Below, one piece after another: positions 50,641-62,181 of a stretch of 64,000 bases of DNA. The notes beneath the pieces were generated by a model. It did not search any database and was not told the DNA's origin. It saw only the letters and a list, made by a program, of their open reading frames with translations. The translations under genes were made by a program, and so were the position numbers. Source of the DNA: Ectobius pallidus (taxonomy: Eukaryota > Arthropoda > Insecta > Blattodea > Ectobiidae); NCBI GenBank assembly GCA_964059195.1, contig CAXKWD010000006.1:10408530-10472529 (forward strand). The letters run 5' to 3'. Positions within the stretch are counted from its first letter, which is position 1. Every line of letters starts with the position of its first letter.

Positions 50641-51926
50641 TCTGTATAAGTATAATGTTTTTATGCAATACTTACATTTGCTGAGCTTCTTTGAACCTGC
50701 CTCGGGATAGTCAGTCGAGCTACGAGATTTAAACTCTTACGTTTCTACAGGGTAAAATATGGGTCTGGTGAATGGCAATATTAATTATAGTAATTAGATA
50801 TCAAACTAATTAATACTGGTATGAGTAGATTTATTAACCAATTAATATCAAGTCCAATTAATACGTATGCTAATCTACTCGTGGTGGATACTGTATATAA
50901 TGTCACGATTGTAGAACGTAGCCACAAAAGTTTATCAATTATTACTTCTTCCTATTCGTTATCACGTGATGATATAATGACTCCCCTTGGAGTAATTATA
51001 ATAATGTTAATTCGTCGACCAAGTACTTACTGCGATCCACTGAATTTAAATCGGTAATAGCCGTAACTTAGCTATTACCACAAATCGCGTTTACTGGGTA
51101 TCTTACTATAAAAGATTACTTATCCAAGTTGGGTAACTTCCCAACGTGAATATAAAATGCGAGTGGGATACAATGGTATCCACTCGGAAGAATTAAGCTG
51201 ACAAGGAATATGCGTCCGACCGGTGACGGGTCCGGCAGAACACTGTACTCTTAACATTGGCAAAGTTCTACATCGTGGCACTCACAGAAATCTCCCCACT
51301 ATTCTATTAACAAATCAAATTCTATGTTACAGTAATTTAACCATATTTTAGCTAGTAGCTTCTTTTTGATTGGCCCTTTAGACCCAAGCTTAAAGACGCT
51401 ACGAGATACAACTCTCAAGTTTCCACTGTCTCCTGTTCTCGCTATTACTTCAATTTTCTGAGAATGTTCACTCTGTGCTCTTTTCCCAAGTCCTATTCCC
51501 AGTATATTCTTTTGACTAGGCTCTCATCGCCTTTGTGTCACTTTTCACATAAAGGAAGCACTATTTGTTAACAAAGACCGTCGCCGGCTACCCGTGGTGA
51601 ATGAATGGTACTAGCGAGCTAGCCTTTGTGACATACTCGGAATCTTGTCTGGTACTTTCTACACCCCGTAATATTCTTATATTTAATATTAATTTATTTT
51701 ATCTTTAATCCATATTCTTCATTTAATAATTGTATGTTAAGCATGATTTAATAGAGTATCATTTGAGATTCACTTTGATATAAAAATACTAATAGGTCCC
51801 ATCATTTTAAGGTTTTATATTTAATGTAATTTAGCTTGCTATTTATCATGATTATAGTTTTATATTTAATACTAGAATCAGGATTCCCTCACTCGTTGTG
51901 GCAACGCCGACAACGGTTGTCCTGAG

Positions 51927-51928
<2 letters not shown>
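50641..51928. other. Unassigned AT-rich sequence (1.3 kb)
   Basis: No domain, TIR pair or repeat match seen. The 78-codon ORF at 50821 has no recognisable similarity. Confidence 0.35.

Positions 51929-51976
<48 letters not shown>
51929..51976. repeat. (TA)n microsatellite
   Basis: Uninterrupted alternating TA of about 48 bases between CCTGAGC and CGCG. Confidence 0.95.
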
Positions 51977-51978
<2 letters not shown>

Positions 51979-52207
51979 CGTAGGTTATTTACCATAAAGA
52001 CAGTGTTAGAGTTTATTAACAATTTGAGGCTCAAATATAAAGCATTTTGAATATGTGGTTAAAGTGAAATGTCTCATCTGGATGAAAAAATCAGAAGAGT
52101 ATAACTAAGATCAGAGAAGCACCACTACTCTACGAGATTTAATTATTTTCTTGAGGTAGGCTACCTCAGGTGAGACTTGCCAAATCGAAAAACTGGTGAA
52201 TGTCCAT

Positions 52208-52342
52208 GTTTAATAAGTTTCCCCAAGTGGCTCACAATATAGATTTTAAGCAATTCAAGTTTCATTTACGTAGTTGGCTGCTTGACAACCCATTTTATGG
52301 TGTGCAAGAGTTTGTTGAGGCTCAAATCAATATAACATTCTA
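52208..52342 (+). pseudogene. CR1/Daphne-like LINE C-terminal remnant
   Basis: Plus strand FNKFPQVAHNIDFKQFKFHL then RSWLLDNPFYGVQEFVEAQ and a stop. LP/FP...FK..L..WLL...FY.V.EF is the C-terminal signature of CR1-type ORF2, also seen at 12726 (FKGSLKKFL...FYNMDEYF). The remainder to ~52460 is probably its 3' UTR. Confidence 0.6.
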
Positions 52343-52599
52343 GTCTGGGTTTCCTGATTTATTGCTTTACCTATTTCTGTATAGTATTCATTTTATTTAC
52401 TTGACGATGTCTATAGCAGCACAGTGTTGCTAACGACTAACTAGAAAATTAAATTAAATTAAAACTTAAACCAATTAGCACATTTAGGCTAACAACAAGT
52501 TTATTCTTTTTTCAGACTTGGAACAACTGCGAGGGACCACGAATACTGTCTCCAGAGGACTGGACGAGTGCGACATCTCGATTTATAACCTGAGTAGGC

Positions 52600-53185
52600 C
52601 TATCACATAGAATCACTCTGAGCTAAAATCTGATCCCCCCTTTGCCACCATCCAACCGGGCAATTTCTGGTGCTATAGATTGCCGTCTGAGGTGCTTGCC
52701 AGGGTTGCTTGACTTGCGGGGAGAACTCGGGCGGCCGGTGAGATAAACTGCAGGCGGATGTGGAAACTTCAGTACTATTGATGAGCCCAGTTCCCCAGCG
52801 GAATGAGGCCTCGACTTTGCTGACTTTTTGTATTTTTGAAGTGAAACTTCTTTAGCCGCGGTAGGGGATAAATCGAGAAATGTGTCACCCTCAAAAATCG
52901 TCACGAAATTAATGAGGTGTGACGGAACGGACTGCACAGAAAACAGTCAACTCAATGATTGGGAGTAATCAGCTGCTATACGATTTAAAGGACGAAATAA
53001 AATACTCAAAGAGGAATCAAAAATTAAAAAATCCAAACCCCAAAATTGAAAAAATCTAAACATTCAAAATTTAAAAATCGATAATCCAAAATTTAAAAAT
53101 AAAAAATAATAAAAAATTCATAGATACAAAATTTAAAAATCCAAAATTAAAATATCCAAAATTTAAAATGTTGCATTTTAAAATA
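52600..53185 (-). repeat. Interspersed repeat with cryptically simple tail, inverted copy
   Basis: 52840-52975 matches 19870-20000 inverted (GAAGTGAAACTTCTTTAGCC, GTGACGGAACGGACTGCAC). 52985-53180 is the AAAATTTAAAAATCCAAAAT-type simple tract matching 19620-19862. The 104-codon minus-strand ORF (52623-52937) lies wholly in this repeat; I regard it as repeat-derived, not a gene. Confidence 0.65.
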
Positions 53186-53434
53186 GTAAGCTATTTCTCC
53201 TCTATAGCACAGTGAAGATTGTTACATTTCATTCGCGTTTGTGTTTAGTCATTAGAGTGTTTGTTTTACTACTCGCGAGGTGAATGATAACTAAATATAA
53301 CAAACTGAACTCCTTCAGAATAGCTTAGTCATTAACGACAATGCCCCTCCGAGCCGCGGAAAACAAAAGAGGAACGATTGGTGCAAGGATAAAATTTCCC
53401 GCCGCAAAAGAGACTCAATGTGAGATACAATTAA
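53186..53434. other. Unassigned sequence
   Basis: Nothing recognised. Confidence 0.3.
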
Positions 53435-54121
53435 CCCCGTGCTATTCAGGATATTGCTCCTAATTTAATATAATATTAGTTATTATTAGTCTTCTGCTTC
53501 ACAAGACTATTTTCTAATAATATTAGTTATGAGTTCATGACTCTAAATTATTAGTAAATATTGCTAATATTATTAGTAAACTGTTTCATGGACTGCATAA
53601 CTAATAAAATATCCTACTAATGTTAGGTGTTTTTTTTTAATAATTGTTTTTGTTCCAATAACGTAATGCAGATTTCGTGATCTTAAATTTGGGGAAAATC
53701 AATCCCTCTGATGTAATTATCAATTTAGAAAGGCTTGCATAGGCTATCAAAGGAATTTTTGTCATTAACAAGTTTTTAGGATTTGAGGTTAGATTTTAGT
53801 ATATAAGCCTACTGCTATCTTGCCTGGCAGATTTATTAATTTCTTAGAGCTAGTTATTATTTGTTACATTTATGAAGATATATGAAGGCTACTTTGAAAT
53901 AGTATTGACAAAAAGACTAAGAAGGGGAACAAAACCAAACAACAATCCAGACATAACCTCCAAATCAATCAGCTGACTAATGAACTAATAATATCAGTGA
54001 AGAGATTTTATGAGTAATGTTCATATCTCTATAAAACAAGATTTTGTTAACTAATAAATAATATTATGAGTTCTAATATAATTAACTAATATTATTAGCA
54101 AGTTCTATGAAATAGGGCCCA
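53435..54121. mobile_element. Probable AT-rich MITE
   Basis: The right end, read inverted, is GGGCCCTATTTCATAGAACT-TGCTAATAATATTAG, and the left end GTGCTATTCAGGATATTGCT-CCTAATTTAATATAATATTAG resembles it. The interior is packed with ATTAGT/ACTAAT motifs on both strands. GGGCC(C/T)TATTTCATAGA ends are common in insect MITEs. TSD not identified, so boundaries are approximate. Confidence 0.45.
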
Positions 54122-54170
54122 TATGAACATAAAGTTCGGCGCTGATGCTTTCCGTTCTAGATACTTGTTA

Positions 54171-54454
54171 AGTAAAGTAAAGTGATCCCTATACAGGCCA
54201 TGGAGGCCCAGAGGGTTCCAGGAGATTGAGGCTCCCAGATTTTTGGACATTCGGCAGCCTTAGGCACCGGCCGCCTTTACCCCAAGAATTGCTCCTGGTA
54301 CTCATTTCTGTTAGAGGCTGAGTCAACCCCAGGGCCATAGTGCCACCAGAAGGATTAGGTCAATTGAAAAACTCCAACGACCTCATCGGGAATCGAACCC
54401 GCGACCTTCCGGTTTGTAGCGCAGCGCCTCAACCACTACGCTACGGCGTACCCC
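54171..54454 (-). mobile_element. tRNA-derived SINE (284 bp) with 15-bp TSD
   Basis: Flanked by TCTAGATACTTGTTA at 54156-54170 and 54455-54469, a perfect 15-bp target duplication. On the minus strand the head is tRNA-like (GCGTAGTGGTTGAGGCGCTG; B box in CGCGGGTTCGATTCCCG), followed by a body with CCTGGGGTTGACTCAGCCTC and a tail of CTTTACTTTACT repeats. Typical LINE-mobilised SINE. The intact TSD shows a fairly recent insertion. A relationship to termite Talu-type SINEs is possible but unchecked. Confidence 0.85.
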
Positions 54455-54469
54455 TCTAGATACTTGTTA

Positions 54470-55079
54470 GTTTTATGAAAATGTAATAAATAAATAATTA
54501 ATCAATTTCTATAAATCTCTATACATTCTAAAGTAATAAATCAAATTTAATGGTCTCTATAATTTACTATTTTCTGTTCTAGCCTTTAACACATATATAC
54601 GAGAAAGTTTGTGCAACATATTTTGCACCTTTTATTTAGGTCATGTTTCAGTGGAGGTAGAGAGGAAGATTTTCATGTACAAATCATGACTTTCAGACAA
54701 CAGACAATCGTTTTCATTTGAGAATCTCCACCAAGCTTCCATAGTTCATTTTAATTCAGGTTTATTGTAAACACCATAGCAGTTTGTTTTTAGCAATAAA
54801 GATTTTTTCTTTCTTTTTAAATGGCACATATTTGCTAGGGGCAATTTGTTCGGCATGCCAGTTAATAAATTATTTCTTTTTCGCTAAGGGTGTCCAAGTA
54901 GTAAAAATTTACGTACTTCTTTAGTAACAAAATAAGTGTGTTTCATATTGTAAATTCATATATAACGCACTGTCATCCATTAAATTGTTTTTAGCAATTA
55001 ATTGTAGGTCATTTTTTCACTGTTTTTAGGCCATACGTGCATTTTTTATTTTCCATTTTTTTTTCACTATTTTATGTCA
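54470..55079. other. Unassigned AT-rich sequence
   Basis: May be the decayed upstream part of the LINE at 55080, but no RT motif is visible. Confidence 0.3.
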
Positions 55080-56085
55080 TTAAATGTCTTACCCTAATAA
55101 TATTAGTAGTAGCTTTTCTTTATATTCAGTAGTAAACGCCAAACCCAACCCAGCTTTAAATATAAAATTGCATGAAACCTTTTGTAATTCTAAGCAAATG
55201 TGTAATTGCCCTTGTTTAAAAAAATCTTCTGAAGTTAAATACTTAGGAATTATTATTGATAGACATCTCAAATGGGATAAGCATATTGCATTTACACAAA
55301 TAAAATACGCAAGACTATTTACAAATTTGTTGTTCTTCGAAATTTATTTTCAATTTCTACATTACGGTCAATATATCTAGCACTAGTTGAATCGTTAATC
55401 CAATACGGAATTATTGGCTGGGGTAGGCGTTTCTAACAGTAAGACCATTTGTACAAAATTAATTTTACTTCAAAAGAGAATTGTTTAAATAAACCTATTG
55501 ATTACCCATCAAAACTATTATATGATGAATTCAATGTTATGGAAATCAAACAGCTGTATAAGTTAAAATTATTAATATTCCTCCGTGGCGCGACATCCCC
55601 GAAGGCACAAGGCCTACCACCCGACCGCTACGTCATCTACCTATAGGCAGATGGCAGGATTGGGGGGCATGTGGTCAGCATGCCGACACCCACGGCTGTT
55701 AGTGGTGGTTTTCATGACCGGAGCCGCTACTTCTCTATCAAGTAGCTCCTCAATTTGAATCACGAGGCTGAGTGCACCCCTACCAGACGTTCCTACCTCA
55801 GAGAAATCCGAGGAGGTACCGGGGATCAAATCTGGGCCGACGGATCCGTAGTCAGCTAAAAAATATTAATATATTACCATAAAAACATATCTAAATTTAT
55901 TTCCTATAGTCACTGTCAAAATACAAGAAGAAACGCCATCTTTCGTTTCGCTGAATCAAAAGTAAGACGACCAAGGGGCAATTACATGGTCAAAACTATG
56001 GTTTGAAATTGTATAACAATTTTATTGCTGAGCACCCTGAATATGTAAATTACAATCTTAAACATTTTAAGAGGAAATAAAAAAA
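55080..56085 (+). pseudogene. CR1-like LINE remnant, interrupted by a SINE
   Basis: LHETFCNSKQMCNCPCLKKS then SEVKYLGIIIDRHLKWDKHI (55150-55290) is the post-palm RT segment (VKYLGI.ID..L.W..HI). With frameshifts, IQYGIIGWG follows near 55395-55425, then YPSKLLYDEFNVMEIKQLYK (about 55500-55560), and after the SINE ISYSHCQNTRRNAIF...FNFIAEHPEYVNYNLKHFKRK near 55900-56075. Inactive. Confidence 0.65.
55580..55863 (+). mobile_element. SINE family S2, copy 1 (~284 bp)
   Basis: Begins CCTCCGTGGCGCGACATCCC and runs to GCCGACGGATCCGTAGTCAGC-. ATTAATAT occurs at both edges (55571-55578 and 55864-55871), a likely target duplication. The first ~120 bases are repeated, inverted, at 57048-57172. A GGGGATCAAATCTGGG segment near the 3' end resembles a B box, but the 5' part is not an obvious tRNA. 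Insertion is in the LINE remnant. Confidence 0.7.
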
Positions 56086-56105
56086 ATTATTATATAATAT
56101 TAATA

Positions 56106-58920
56106 GACCCATTTCATCTCAGATCATACAAGGGGGTGTCACATCAACATCATGGATTTTGCTGAAAAAATATATCTTAAAGGACCATATGACCTATGTT
56201 CAGAAATGAAATATTTTCCTTCTCACTTGATTTGTAACAAAGTTACAGGCACACAAAGAATCGGGATTTTTGGTAAAAAGTTGTACGCAAGGAAAAGATT
56301 GCAATTTTCAAAGCGCTATAAATCAGAAACAAAAAATTATGGAGACTTGTGGTTTTTTTATTTGAAAGCCTGTTCATAGTAGTTTCAAATCATGATATAG
56401 GAAGACATTTTTGAAATTCTCTTCAACTCTAAAATTCAACATGAAATGACTAAAAATTGAATTCTTTTCCAAAGTTCATGTATTTTTTTTGAAAACGTGA
56501 ACAGTCGCAAGTCATTACTTTTATTGGGATAATATGGTATGGAAACTGGACTAATTATTAGCAATAAAATTTCTGCCCTAGCTTCTCACATTAAGTAGAT
56601 AAATCTTTGTAAAAAGTGAAAAAACACATTTTTGACTGTTTTTTAGAAATGATTTTCTCCAAAACACCCATCTCAAAAGTTTTGAAAATTACACAAAATA
56701 TTCCTTGATGGTTGTTCTTATAGGTGGTACAATCACATTGGGAGATATTTGTGTGGAAAATCTGAGAGATTTTTTTCAAAACTACTCTACCTGTTCCACA
56801 ATGCTGGACATTTAGTATATAATGTATTACATTGACAACACTGTTTTGCCAAATGTTTCCAATGTACTCAGTTCTATTAAATGAAATTGTATTGAAAAAT
56901 CACACCATAGATGGTTGAGTCCATTTCGGGATTGGAAATCTTACCACTAGAGAGGTTTTTGAGTCCAAATTCAGCAGAGGGTATTGCTGGTTCTTTGTGA
57001 GAGTCCATCAGTTTCAGTTAATTATTAATATTGATCACTAACCACCATTAACGGCCGTGGGTGTCGGCATGCTGACCACATGCCCCCCAATCCTGCCATC
57101 TGCCTACGGGAGATGACGCAGCGGTCGGGTGGTAGGCCAAGTCCCTCCAGGGATGTAGCGCCACGGAGTTTAGTTTAGTTTTAGATTTAGACAAAATCTT
57201 ATGAAGCTGGGCTGACTGTCCATGTGGAAAAGAATGATCCAGCTTGAGAAGCACACGGAAGCACACGGAAAAGTTATTTCTAAATACTTTCCTATTAAAA
57301 CATTTCTTTGTTTATTTTTATTTATCGTGAGATTATTATATTTAGTGTAGTGTTTTTTCATGAATTGATTAATAATTTTGATCAAGCTATTTTTTGGGTT
57401 GGCGAATATCTAATTATTTCAACCTTCTGTTTTTTTAATCACACTTCTTCAAAATGGATAGCTTCATCCACGTTCCATTCACCTTTTCCAAGAGCAAGGA
57501 GTTATTTTTCAACTTATTAAAGGTTTCTAGCATTTCAAGATATTGCTAATTTCGGGCGAAAGGCCTTTTTCTTCATTTTTATCAAGGATTCAGTAATTCT
57601 ACGACCATGAAGATTGCATGTAACACAATATTAAGGACCTCAAGGACTTCTTTACGAAGATAATAAATCTTAATCAATCCTCAGGACATTCATACTAATC
57701 AAGGGGAAAATCCTTCATTTTGTGAGTAATTTCGTGAATCACATACCGAAGAAGTTGAACAGCACATATGGACCAAGGCTTCGTGAGATTCACAGTCTCA
57801 AAGAGAATTTAATGTGATTGTGATTGATAGTAAATGTAAACATTTATCAATTAGCAAGTGTGTAAATCACTTAATTCAATGCAAATCCTCATTCTGAGCT
57901 TCAGATACTGTAAACATTCAAATTTTTATCATTTCTACGAACATTAATACGCAAATATTCTAGCTAGTGAGAAGTAACAATGTCAATAAGCTACATCTTT
58001 TTGCTACAATTATAGCTGGTCCTCCGATTGTATACAGTTCCAATACATTTACATGTTTATTCAATTAGCTTCATAAACATCAAGATTACGACGAACATTT
58101 TCTCAACCGCATGTCTATGTTATTCAAGTGACGTCACTCCGGAAATGGACTCAATCATCTATGGTGTGATCTTTCAATACAATTTCATTTAATAGAACTG
58201 TGTACACTGAAAACATTTGGCAAAACAGTGTTGTACATGTAATACATTATATACTAAAGTTCTCTCAGGTTTTCCACACAAATATCTCCCAATGTGATTG
58301 TACCACCAATAAGAACAACCATCAAAGAATATTTTGTGTAATTTTCAAAACTTTTGAGATGGGTGTTTTGGAGAAAATCATTTCTAAAAAACAGTCAAAA
58401 ATATGTTTTTTCACTTTTTACAAAGATTTATCTACTTAATGTGAGAAGCTAGGGCAGGAATTTTATTGCTAATAATTAGTCCAGTTTCCATACCATATTA
58501 TCCCAATAAAAGTCATGACTTGCGACTGTTCACGTTTTCAAAAAAAAATACATGAACTTTAATAAAAAATTCAATTTTTAGTATTTTCATGTTGAATTTT
58601 AGAGTTGAAGAGAATTTCAAAAATGTCTTCCTACATCATGATTTAAAACTACTATGAACAGGCTTTCAAATAAAAAAACCTCAAGTCTCCATAATTTTTG
58701 GTTTCTGATTTATAGCGCTTTGAAAATTGTAATATTTTCCTTGCGTACAACTTTTTACCAAAAATCCCGATTCTTTGTGTGCCTGTAACATTGTTACAAA
58801 TCAAGTGAGAAGGAAAATATTTCATTTCTGAACATAGGTCATGTGGTCCTTTAACATATATTTTTTTAAGCCGATTTTGAAATCCAAAGGTGACACATTT
58901 GATTTGAGATGAAATGGGTC
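56106..58920. mobile_element. 2.8-kb element with ~830-bp terminal inverted repeats, TSD AATA
   Basis: The ends GACCCATTTCATCTCA and TGAGATGAAATGGGTC are flanked by AATA at 56102-56105 and 58921-58924. The arms (56106 to about 56945; about 58142 to 58920) match closely over their length, e.g. CTGAAAACATTTGGCAAAAC / GTTTTGCCAAATGTTTCC and CATCTATGGTGTGAT / ATCACACCATAGATG. The 1.2-kb centre has no recognisable transposase and contains an inverted S2 SINE piece. ORFs inside the arms are not conserved between arms. Superfamily unassigned. Confidence 0.75.
57048..57172 (-). mobile_element. SINE family S2, copy 2 (partial)
   Basis: Inverted copy of 55582-55702: both contain GGTGTCGGCATGCTGACCAC on one strand or the other, and CCACCCGACCGCTGCGTCAT on the minus strand here. 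The 3' half of S2 is absent, so it is truncated. It lies in the centre of the long-TIR element. Confidence 0.75.
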
Positions 58921-58924
58921 AATA

Positions 58925-59689
58925 GCACAATTTTAATTTTGTTTGGTCTTTCAATGTTTTCAATCCAACTTATTCTATTTTTTGTTGTTGTAAATGCTAT
59001 TTTAAAATGCTGAAACATTTTTATACATTTTGTACTCATAAATTTCGAATTTTTCGTTTGTAGTATACTGTGTATTAATATGTAATTATATTTATATTAA
59101 TCTACTATACCCCTAAACACGAGCTTTGTATGTTTGGTTTTATTTGCTTTTACTTGTAGGCCTATGAAATATGTAACAATAATGTAAGTAAGTAATGTTA
59201 ATAAAAATGTTTAATAATAATAAAAAGCTTCCTGGTTCTTGCACCCAACCCTCGGATTTCTGAAGGGAATGAATGCGTTGCGATGCATAATATTGCTGAG
59301 ATGTGAAAAAAAACGCGACTTCTTTGTCTGCCCCCCCCTTTTTAGCAAATCACGTGTGCAAAGGACAAGAGGATGTATGTTAGGAGGACCAATGCAGGCA
59401 GATTGCGCCATCACAAAGAATCTGAAAGTTAAAATGTCAAGAGAAGATAACGTGCAATGTCCTTGAATTAAAAGAAAACTTCCTGGTTAAAGTAAAAGGC
59501 AATACTTGCTGTTAGTACTTGCATAATCTAACGGGACCCAAAGCGAAGATTCATTGTAATGCATGAAGACGGCACTGACCTGCAGAACAAACAGACTCAT
59601 CGACGGAAGCGCTCATTTGTAGGTTAATGAACGGCTGGCTAGCTCCCTCCACGTTCATTCATTAACTGATCTTCATTATCACTTGCTAA
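58925..59689. other. Unassigned sequence
   Basis: AT-rich to ~59220, then moderately GC-rich. ORFs at 59239 (+) and 59211 (-) overlap and show no domain. Nothing supported. Confidence 0.3.
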
Positions 59690-60235
59690 TTATTAAGTGC
59701 CAGTATGGTACTTTATGAGATTGTGCGTGGGGACGAAAAATGTCTGTCCGTCTGTCCGTCCATCCGTGTGCCTGTACGCGCCATAGCTCAAATAAGCTTT
59801 TTCGGGTTTTCATGAAACTTGAAAAACACATTTCTAATGTCCATGGGAAGAATCTTATTGATATCGAACCAAATCGGTTCACCGGTACCGGAGTAATGCC
59901 CAATTTAGTGTCTATTTTAATAGGTTATATTAGAAAGGCGCCTTAACTCAAACACGCTTTATCGGATTTCCATGAAACTTGGTATACGCATTTATGACGC
60001 CCATGAAAAGTACCCTATTGAATTTGAACCTAATCTGTTGACCGGTACCGGAGTAAAACCCAATTTATTGTATATTTTACAGACGCGGTAACTCAAATAC
60101 GCTTTACCGGATTTTTTATGAAACTTGGTATACACATTTATAATGTCCATGGAAAGACGTCTATTGATATTGGATAAAATCGGTTGACCTGTTTCGGAGT
60201 AATGCTCAATTTAGTGCCTATTTTATTACTGTGAT
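59690..60235 (+). repeat. GTCC-type interspersed repeat, 3-unit copy
   Basis: AAGTGCCAGTATGGTACTTT and a GTCCGTC tract, then three diverged units starting near 59777, 59938 and 60083 (about 145-160 bp). Each has an 'aactcaaa-acgcttt' start, a 'atgaaacttggtata' line, 'gtccatgg', 'accggtaccgg' and 'caattta'. The best example of this family in the window. Confidence 0.75.
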
Positions 60236-60319
60236 CTTATAAGGCTTTGGCAATTAAAATACAGTTAGCTATTACAACACTATTGCTTTACATGCGCTTA
60301 TCAAACTAGACCGTTAAAC

Positions 60320-60405
60320 TGACCCAGGTAGCTAAGATGGTAACGTCTTGGCCTCACATTCTGGAGTTCCATGGTTCAAATCCCGAAACCGGCCAATTTG
60401 ACTTT
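60320..60405 (+). repeat. tRNA-like module with T-run
   Basis: A box region AGGTAGCTAAGATGGTAACG, B box in ATGGTTCAAATCCCGAAACC, then CCGGCCAATTTGAC and nine T. Similar to 19250-19330. It lies between two GTCC-type repeats, suggesting that the modules belong to one composite. Confidence 0.55.
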
Positions 60406-60489
60406 TTTTTTGTATTCTACATATCATAACTGCAATCATAACTGATTAAACAAAAACATACTGGCACTTCGTTACATCAGTTTACCTGA

Positions 60490-60700
60490 TTTTATTAAGT
60501 GCCAGAATGGGGAAATGTCTGTCCGTCCGTCCGTGTGTCTGTACGCGCGATAACTGAAATACGCTTTATGGTATTTTCATGAAACTTGGTATACGCATTT
60601 ATAATGTCCATGGGAATAAGCCTTTTGATATTGGACCAAATCAGTTGACCGGTACCGGAGTAATGCCCAATTTAGTGCCTGTTTTATGGTAATATATTAG
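60490..60700 (+). repeat. GTCC-type interspersed repeat, 1-unit copy
   Basis: AAGTGCCAGAATGGGGAAAT, (GTCC)n, GTACGCGCGATAACTGAAAT, then a single unit ending GGAGTAATGCCCAATTTAGT. Confidence 0.7.
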
Positions 60701-61162
60701 ACAGAATTTATTTTGCAAATAGCGGGCTTTGACGATATAAATTAAAACCGAAGTTAACTGTTCAGTGCAGTGAGAGACATTGCAACTGACAATTTGTTGA
60801 AAAACTTGGTCTGCCAGAACCTCTAATAAGACATCAAGATGTTACAGACACAGCATGAACAAATGAAGAATAAATCAATTACGGGTACGCAATGGCAAAA
60901 GGGGACTGAAATAAACAATTTTGATGAAGTAACCAGCCTAGAGGATAGTCTGTACTTTAGGTACTTGATCCAAGATGTGTACGGAGCAAATGTAAACAAC
61001 AGACTTGCCTTGGCTAACTGTGTCCTGTCGTTTCATTGGTTAATCGCACCAGCGCATACTTCACGATAGTGCGACAAGTTCAGTCACATGTTCACTTCCA
61101 TTCTTTATACATCGTACAAATATTTATATCTTATGTAATTGTGAAAACATAAGTTCTGTTAA

Positions 61163-61915
61163 GGGGAGATGGTAGTTAACGCTAGCAAAACGATAGAAAA
61201 TATAGCGTATGTTCAAGAAGCCATAACTCAGGTGTTAACAATCAGATTTAGTTGAATTTTTTTATGCTTTGCAAGTGCACTCTGTAGTTTAAAATAAACA
61301 GAGAATGGTTTTTCTAGAACTCACTGTTTGGTAGGAAAGAATTTTTAAAGACATAGGTGATAATTTAGTTTTACAGTTACTTCCCTTGACATAGCTACGC
61401 TTTATTCAAATTCTGTAGCTTAGATTTTTGTGAAACTTTGGGAACTTACTAACAATAGGTTCTACTATTTACCCTAGCAAAATCAGTCTAATGGGTACAA
61501 TATTACTGCATGAAAACTGCATGAAAACTTCACGACTAAAAAAAAAGATCCTTTTTTTTTAAATAAAAATGGTTGAAAATTCTGTATAGTCAAGACTTTT
61601 CCCATAATTCTGCTAAGGGAGATTTGTCATCCATCTATAATGAATTCCTGAAAGTTTCATTATTTTAGCATGAATAGCTTTTCCGAAAATGGTACCTGAA
61701 GTACAAAAAATGTAATTTTACAGGAGAGCGAAAAGAAAATGACATGAATGTTCTAACCTTAATTTATTTTATCCATTTTAGAAAGTTCCAGGACTATTAA
61801 TAATAACGCAACATATAAGACCTATATATCAAACTGTTCAGAAAACTATGCTCTATTGCATGAGTCTAAGAAAAAAAATTTTGATTTTTTTTACACTGAT
61901 AACTACCATCTCCCC
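61163..61915. mobile_element. 753-bp MITE, TIR GGGGAGATGGTAGTTA, TSD TTAA
   Basis: Left GGGGAGATGGTAGTTA and right TAACTACCATCTCCCC (one base interrupts the right match inwards), with TTAA at 61159-61162 and 61916-61919. M2 copy 1 shows the unoccupied single TTAA. TTAA duplication is made by piggyBac and Kolobok transposases; G-rich ends favour Kolobok over piggyBac (CCY ends). Non-coding interior with homopolymer runs. Confidence 0.85.
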
Positions 61916-62181
61916 TTAAGTGAGTTGCTTGCTTTCGTATTTATATCATAGGCTTGGATGTTTTACAACGTAGTATATCTAGCAAACAAGATTTCATTTG
62001 TTTTTATCGTTGCCTTGGGCAAATTTGTTGATTCTGAACAAAAACAAGTGACATAAATTACTAAATACAAGACGTATTTTATAACATAATTAATTAATTC
62101 GTTGTGCTTTTCATTTACATAATGTGTGATGAAGTACACCACATATTGTAAGTAAAAGTAATAAACATAGCTTCTATTAAT

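Noticed and set aside
52623..52937. 104-codon minus-strand ORF that looks protein-like
   Set aside because: Lies entirely in an interspersed repeat also present near 19.9 kb, with no known domain.
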